A stretch of DNA of 64,000 nucleotides from Galaxea fascicularis (lineage: Eukaryota > Cnidaria > Anthozoa > Scleractinia > Euphylliidae), in contig OX419335.1 of the NCBI GenBank assembly GCA_948470475.1, forward strand, positions 34,990,319-35,054,318, in the 5' to 3' direction. The notes beneath the pieces are model-generated. The model was not told the DNA's origin. It saw only the letters and a program-made list of their open reading frames with translations, and did no database searches. The position numbers were made by a program, and so were the translations under genes. Below, piece by piece: positions 61,479 through 64,000 of the stretch (positions are counted from its first letter, which is position 1; each line of letters starts with the position of its first letter).

Positions 61479-61754
61479 TAACGTCGAAATTGCCCAGCAT
61501 AAGAGTCTAAAGGAACGGTGTGAAGCAGCCAAAATCTTGAAATCAAGTCAATGTCCGGTCCCCATCTTGGTTGATACCATGGAGGATGAAGCCAACCAAG
61601 CTTATGGCGCGTTTCCCGAAAGACTGTTTATTGTACATAAAGGAAAGATCGTGTACGAGGGTGGAATGGGTCCATACTATTATGACTTAACGGAAGTGAG
61701 AAAGTGGCTTGAAAAATGGAGATTTGAAATGAAAAGTAGTGAATCCTCATGAAA
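61479..61754 (+). CDS. Deiodinase exon 2, third occurrence (probable assembly duplicate)
   Basis: From the third base of the exon onward this matches copy 1 exon 2 (50277-50552) with no difference seen. It encodes the 90 C-terminal residues starting at the second Asn of NNVEIAQH and ends at the same TGA. The acceptor site and first exon are missing: a 200-N gap stops directly at the first base. It is part of a 2.5-kb copy including the SECIS (62072-62151), and is better read as a duplicated contig end than as a separate gene. Confidence 0.75.
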
Positions 61755-62071
61755 GAGACGCTGACGTCAGTGCAACATAAGTCTTTATTCGGTCACTCTG
61801 ATTTGGTTTCGGGCATGAGAATTGTCCAAGCCACAAACTCTTCATTGGGTATTCTATTTATTGTGCTCTCAAATAGAGCCTTATTTAAACTATGTATATA
61901 GATATTTAATCAACTGTTTTACAGTCGTTCATTCTAAACTCGTCAATGCAAAACTGACAAAGAGTAAAAGAGGTTCCAGCCGATTGTTTGATGACTAGAT
62001 CGTATTTGCTAGTCATAGCGTCCGCATTTTTACACGTTTTATTCTCCGAAGCTGTTTTTTGTTTGTCCACT

Positions 62072-62151
62072 GTTAAGATGTGAAAGATGATGGCCCAAGA
62101 TAAAAAGCCTCTTAGAGGCCTTCTTTGGCTTGAGGGATACACATCGTTAAC
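62072..62151 (+). promoter_or_regulatory. SECIS element, duplicate copy
   Basis: Same 80-nt type II SECIS as at 50870-50949, displaced by 11,202 bp inside the 2.5-kb duplicated segment. Confidence 0.8.
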
Positions 62152-62759
62152 ATAGTTAAATAAGATGCAGTGATTGGTCAATTTAATGTGAAATAAATTC
62201 ATGGAACTAATTGTACTCTTTAGTGGTCGATGCTGTGGGCATTTTTTTGAACAAAAAAGCCCACTTATAGCAGAATTGGAATCCTTGCATCCCCTCATAC
62301 TGAAATCTTTCCCCAAGTCAAAGGAATTAGCCACGAGGCTAGTTACGTTTTTGCCATGTTCAATTAGATTCTAATGACGTAAGCGTGTACTTGTCCGGAT
62401 GATGGACATCATTCAGTTGTAGAAGTTGTCCTGCATTTTTCGAGAATTTCAAAAACGAACCAAGGGTTCAATCGGATTACTGCATAATCTTCACCAGCTT
62501 AATCTCCAGCAAAATGCGGTCAAGCGCTAGTCTTGATTGCAGGCCGCTAATTAATTAGAAGTGGATAATCATTCCTGGTCTAAGAATTTAGCTTCTGCGC
62601 AAAATTACGGCTCTCAACAGACGAGATGTTTGTTTCAGTAGTTTTCGATGGCTAGTCTCTATTCCCGCCTACCTCGCCTGCTTGGGTGAAAATAAATAAA
62701 ACTCAGCGTTATAAAAATGAAAGAAAAGCACCATTCTTTCTCAATACAGGCATCAAGAG

Positions 62760-63001
62760 TTTCAGTTTTCTTTGTGGGACGCAGTGCATTATGGGACAGA
62801 AAGTGAGCACGAAGTCTTGAATGGCAGCCATATCCTTGTCTCCTTTTGGTGAATATTTGTATTGTTTGGCAATTAGTTCCAATATTCGCGTAAAAGGGGA
62901 CAAGATGAAAAGGGAAAATAATCTGATATGTGACTGCCATTCGAGAGCTGGTGCTCACTTTCTGTCCCACAATGCACTGCGTCCCACAATGGAAACTGAA
63001 C
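62760..63001. mobile_element. MITE, duplicate copy
   Basis: The 51558-51799 element as carried by the 2.5-kb duplicated segment. Confidence 0.8.
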
Positions 63002-64000
63002 TGTATTGTTTGGGTGCTAAAGTTAAGTTCGAACAACACGCTAAGCATTTACAGTTTGACAGTAACAGCGCGGTTCATTTCAACTTTCACTGAAATTCTT
63101 CAAGCAGTAACGGTGCCGCATCATTACAGTCATGGGTCCCTGGCGACCCGGCAGGCATTGCCGTGGAGTCTCATTTAGGCAAGGGCTCAAATAAACTGCT
63201 GATGTATATGTGGTGTATTAACCCTTTAAACCACACAATTGCTATAGAACGATCCTGTCCTTAATTCTCGTTATAAAATTAGATGCGGATCACTCCAAGG
63301 CTTTTGAGGGTTAAAGGCATGGAAATGGATACGTTACCTGTCAGTCCCGCTTGCGATTATCGATGAAGGGAAGACTCTCTTGGTGAAGTTCAGTTGCAAT
63401 GGCTTCGCGCGGGTTCTATGAGAAAACAAAAACAAGCTTAAAAAAAAAAAAAAAAACCCAGCCGGTAGCGGTACCTCCGTGTTTGGAGCGCTGTACCCTG
63501 ACAATTATCCCCAAGATTTCGGCCCGGGGGTCGCTTATACCAGCTGAGCCCAGCACCTCGCACACCCGAGTGAATATCCGGTCATCCCAGTGAGGGAGAG
63601 ATTTGTCGGCTCCTAAACCATTCGTGACAATCCCACTCCAAACGCGCGGCAAAGTACCGGTCCTACATATCAAACTATGGATCGAAAAATTCTATATAAA
63701 GGTGATGTGATTTAGTCAGTTTGTCATCCATGTGGTGCGCATTTACTACGTGCGCATGCGTATTGCCATTTTAACTATTCTAAACGGGAAAGAGAAGCTG
63801 ATGCATGCTCATGCATACTTAATAGGCAATTTTGGCGTGTTTTGCTTTGTAAGTAGTGCAGTGGGTACAATATTTTGCCAGTAGGACTGGATGACTCGAA
63901 GCTTATGCAAAATATAGATGAAATAGGAATCGGCGGACTTGCATGGCGACTTTACCAAGGAGTTATCCAGAATTCATCTCGTGCGTCAACACGGAAATTT

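Larger units (their letters stand above)
61479..64000 (+). repeat. 2.5-kb direct duplicate of 50277-52798
   Basis: The segment repeats 50277-52798 at a constant offset of 11,202 bp. No difference was noticed in the parts compared, including a 17-A homopolymer (52238-52254 vs 63440-63456). It holds deiodinase exon 2, the SECIS, the AATAAA and the small inverted-repeat transposon of 51558-51799. It starts at the edge of an N gap and runs past the window end. Confidence 0.9.

Noticed and set aside
61058..61546. ORFs running through the N gap
   Set aside because: Their apparent length is unknown sequence, not evidence of coding.

Overview
The window looks like nuclear DNA of an anthozoan cnidarian, most likely a stony coral or close relative. 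The genes have many short exons with GT-AG introns, the sequence is AT-rich, and the encoded proteins match animal families (FBXL6, UCK2, FOXRED1, iodothyronine deiodinase). The non-coding part is crowded with small inverted-repeat transposons, tRNA-derived SINE-like repeats and LINE remnants. The organism call is inference; no taxonomic marker is present.

Layout. (1) 1328-6140 (-): FBXL6-like F-box/leucine-rich-repeat gene, copy A, seven exons visible, its 3' part apparently beyond the left edge. (2) 7366-14071 (-): FBXL6-like copy B, complete in 13 reconstructed exons including a proposed 13-nt microexon (525 aa). The two are head-to-tail paralogs with matching exon lengths in the repeat region. 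(3) 17090-24528 (-): UCK2-like uridine-cytidine kinase, 7 exons, 263 aa. (4) 24908-36610 (+): FOXRED1-like mitochondrial FAD-dependent oxidoreductase, 7 exons, 456 aa, divergent from UCK2 across 379 bp. Its first intron is swollen by a nested transposon and by a palindromic array of tRNA-like units with a 16-bp target-site duplication. (5) 36611-47058: about 10 kb in which I recognise only repeats. (6) 47128-50550 (+) and 54644-57870 (-): two convergent two-exon iodothyronine deiodinase genes, each with an in-frame UGA at codon 118 that should encode selenocysteine. The first has a well-formed type II SECIS hairpin in its 3' region. (7) 57871-61278: no gene recognised, then a 200-N gap, then 61479-64000, which repeats 50277-52798 with no difference seen where compared and so is probably an assembly duplication.

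The genes do not form one pathway. FBXL6 proteins are SCF ubiquitin-ligase substrate receptors, UCK2 is the pyrimidine-salvage kinase, FOXRED1 helps assemble respiratory complex I, and deiodinases remove iodine from iodothyronines. The most notable content is the inverted pair of selenocysteine deiodinases, a UCK2 splice donor partly supplied by a transposon end, the possible microexon, and the tRNA-unit palindrome. All exon boundaries were deduced by eye from splice signals, reading phase and paralog or family comparison; there is no transcript evidence here.
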